Source of the DNA: Rhodanobacteraceae bacterium
GTDB taxonomy: Bacteria; Pseudomonadota; Gammaproteobacteria; Xanthomonadales; Rhodanobacteraceae
Assembly: GCA_003142815.1 (NCBI GenBank)
Contig: PLNP01000024.1
Location: 65,378 to 129,377, forward strand
Length of the DNA: 64,000 nucleotides
Direction: 5' to 3'
The position numbers and the translations under genes are program-made. The notes beneath the pieces are model-generated. The model ran no database searches and was not told the DNA's origin. It was given only the letters and a program-made list of their open reading frames with translations. Positions 62,763 to 64,000 of the stretch are shown here, in pieces; the stretch's first letter is position 1, and every line of letters starts with the position of its first letter.

Positions 62763-64000
62763 GAGCGGAACCAACAACAACGCGACGATGTTGATGATCT
62801 TGATCAGCGGATTCACGGCCGGCCCCGCGGTGTCCTTGTACGGATCGCCGACGGTGTCGCCGGTGACCGCGGCCATGTGCGCATTCGAGCCCTTGCCGCC
62901 GAAGTTGCCGTCCTCGATATACTTCTTCGCGTTGTCCCAGGCGCCGCCGCCGGTGGTCATCGAGATCGCGACGAACAGGCCGGTAACGATCGTGCCGATC
63001 AGCACACCGCCGAGCGCCTGCGCGCCGGCGAGGGAACTTCCGGTGAGCCACTTGAAGCCGAACGCAACGATGATCGGCACCAGCACCGGCAGCAGCGACG
63101 GGATCATCATTTCCTTGATCGCGGACTTGGTCAGCAGATCCACCGCGCGCGAATAATCGGGTTTCGTCGTACCTTCCATGATGCCCTTGATCTCGCGGAA
63201 CTGGCGGCGCACTTCTTCGACCACGGAGCCGGCCGCGCGGCCAACCGCTTCCATCGCCATCGCGGCGAACAGGAATGGAATCAGTCCACCGATCAAGAGG
63301 CCAATGATGACCAGATGATTGGACAGATCGAACGTGAAGATCTGGTCTGGATGTTCGGCGCTGAGCTTGTGCGTGTAGTCCGCGAACAACACCAGCGCCG
63401 CGAGGCCGGCCGATGCGATCGCGTAGCCCTTGGTCACTGCCTTGGTGGTATTGCCGACCGCATCGAGCGGATCGGTCACGCCGCGCACTTCGGGCGGAAG
63501 ATCCGCCATCTCGGCGATGCCGCCCGCGTTGTCGGTGATCGGGCCGTACGCATCGAGCGCGACGATCATGCCGGTCATCGACAGCATTGCGGTCGCGGCG
63601 ATCGCGATGCCGTACAGGCCGGCGAGGTGGTAGGCACCCCAGATCGCGGCGCACACGGACAGCACCGGCCACGCGGTCGACTTCATCGAGATGCCGATGC
63701 CGGCGATGATGTTGGTCGCGTGCCCGGTCGTCGAAGCCTTCGCGATGTGGCGCACCGGGCCGTACTCGGTCGCGGTGTAGTACTCGGTGATCAGGACCAT
63801 CGCACCGGTCAGCACGAGGCCGATCACCGCGCAACCGAAGATGTTCCATACGCCGAACGTGCTGCCGGCCATCAACTGCTGGGTGACCGGGATGAACGCG
63901 AGCAGCGCGAGGACCGCGGAGACGATCACGCCCTTGTACAGCGCGTTCATGATTTTGCCGCCCGGGCTCACCTTGACGAAGAAGGTGCCGATGATCGAGG
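62757..64000 (-). CDS. hppA: Membrane H+-translocating pyrophosphatase, C-terminal part (runs off right edge)
   Basis: About 414 codons of an integral membrane pyrophosphatase that couples PPi hydrolysis to proton pumping. [40 protein letters not shown] and [20 protein letters not shown] followed by [17 protein letters not shown] are catalytic blocks. Lys in GNTTKA marks the K+-independent class (Ala in K+-dependent ones). The N-terminal half lies beyond 64000. The protein ends LLVPLL with its stop codon inside a REP element, so the C-terminus may have been trimmed or extended by repeat insertion. Confidence 0.96.
   Translation of the reverse strand, partial: SIIGTFFVKVSPGGKIMNALYKGVIVSAVLALLAFIPVTQQLMAGSTFGVWNIFGCAVIGLVLTGAMVLITEYYTATEYGPVRHIAKASTTGHATNIIAGIGISMKSTAWPVLSVCAAIWGAYHLAGLYGIAIAATAMLSMTGMIVALDAYGPITDNAGGIAEMADLPPEVRGVTDPLDAVGNTTKAVTKGYAIASAGLAALVLFADYTHKLSAEHPDQIFTFDLSNHLVIIGLLIGGLIPFLFAAMAMEAVGRAAGSVVEEVRRQFREIKGIMEGTTKPDYSRAVDLLTKSAIKEMMIPSLLPVLVPIIVAFGFKWLTGSSLAGAQALGGVLIGTIVTGLFVAISMTTGGGAWDNAKKYIEDGNFGGKGSNAHMAAVTGDTVGDPYKDTAGPAVNPLIKIINIVALLLVPLL

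Overview
The window is high-G+C proteobacterial DNA with dense, mostly single-copy chromosomal genes. The gene content and order point to a gammaproteobacterium of the Xanthomonadales/Lysobacterales type, with a Rhodanobacteraceae-like organism as my best guess. The evidence is the TIGR02449-type gene/zapA/6S RNA/fau block beside a UPF0149-pepP pair, a cydA-cydB-cydX set with a cydP-type gene, a split NtrB/NtrC pair, and many short palindromes that begin GTAG, like the GTAG REP elements described in Stenotrophomonas. The species assignment is inference.

Layout. Positions 1-10,100 hold divergent polyamine genes (speA cut by the left edge, speE), a gamma-glutamyltransferase, an orphan ParA ATPase, an EF-hand protein, sixA-yceI, a phospholipase D-like lipoprotein and a DUF1232 protein, with repeat arrays between the last two. 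Positions 10,100-15,600 carry RDD, thiolase, LpxL-like, GNAT and two-domain methyltransferase genes on the minus strand. Positions 15,600-21,000 form the most disturbed zone. A lower-G+C gene for an unrecognised secreted protein sits between the intact ntrC 3' end and a decayed second copy of that same end, and remnants of an ImmA/IrrE metallopeptidase, a serine recombinase and another gene lie upstream of ntrB. Positions 21,000-32,200 are housekeeping (rpiA, EVE, fau, 6S RNA, zapA, pepP) interrupted by a very large sensor with GGDEF and EAL domains.

Positions 32,300-39,800 hold a membrane-lipid module: a two-domain AcvB/VirJ-type protein, an MprF-type flippase/synthase for aminoacyl-phosphatidylglycerol, and a second, single-domain VirJ-like protein, with a DUF2167 protein and two related small secreted proteins (one broken) between them. 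Positions 39,900-43,150 encode cytochrome bd oxidase with two tiny subunits. Positions 43,265-47,485 hold an ECF sigma factor overlapping a Ser/Thr kinase with TPR-like repeats, then a secreted protein. Positions 47,500-49,000 are a nested inverted repeat and a broken beta-helix gene. Positions 49,000-58,460 contain pepQ, a cysteine-synthase-like gene, lipA, fdxA, a TPP riboswitch with thiC, a ferritin-like protein and DUF2333. The right end has an ArnT-like glycosyltransferase, soluble pyrophosphatase, a YefM-YoeB toxin-antitoxin pair with a visible promoter and operator, and a K+-independent-type membrane pyrophosphatase cut by the right edge.

Genes that work together: NtrB/NtrC in nitrogen control; MprF and the AcvB/VirJ proteins in making and removing aminoacylated lipids; CydA/B/X/P in one oxidase; ECF factor and kinase in one signalling unit; soluble and membrane pyrophosphatases in pyrophosphate turnover. 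At least six genes are visibly broken, and more than half of the REP-like elements lie in the gaps between genes that face each other or the same way. I saw no rRNA, no intact tRNA, no complete insertion sequence and no CRISPR array.
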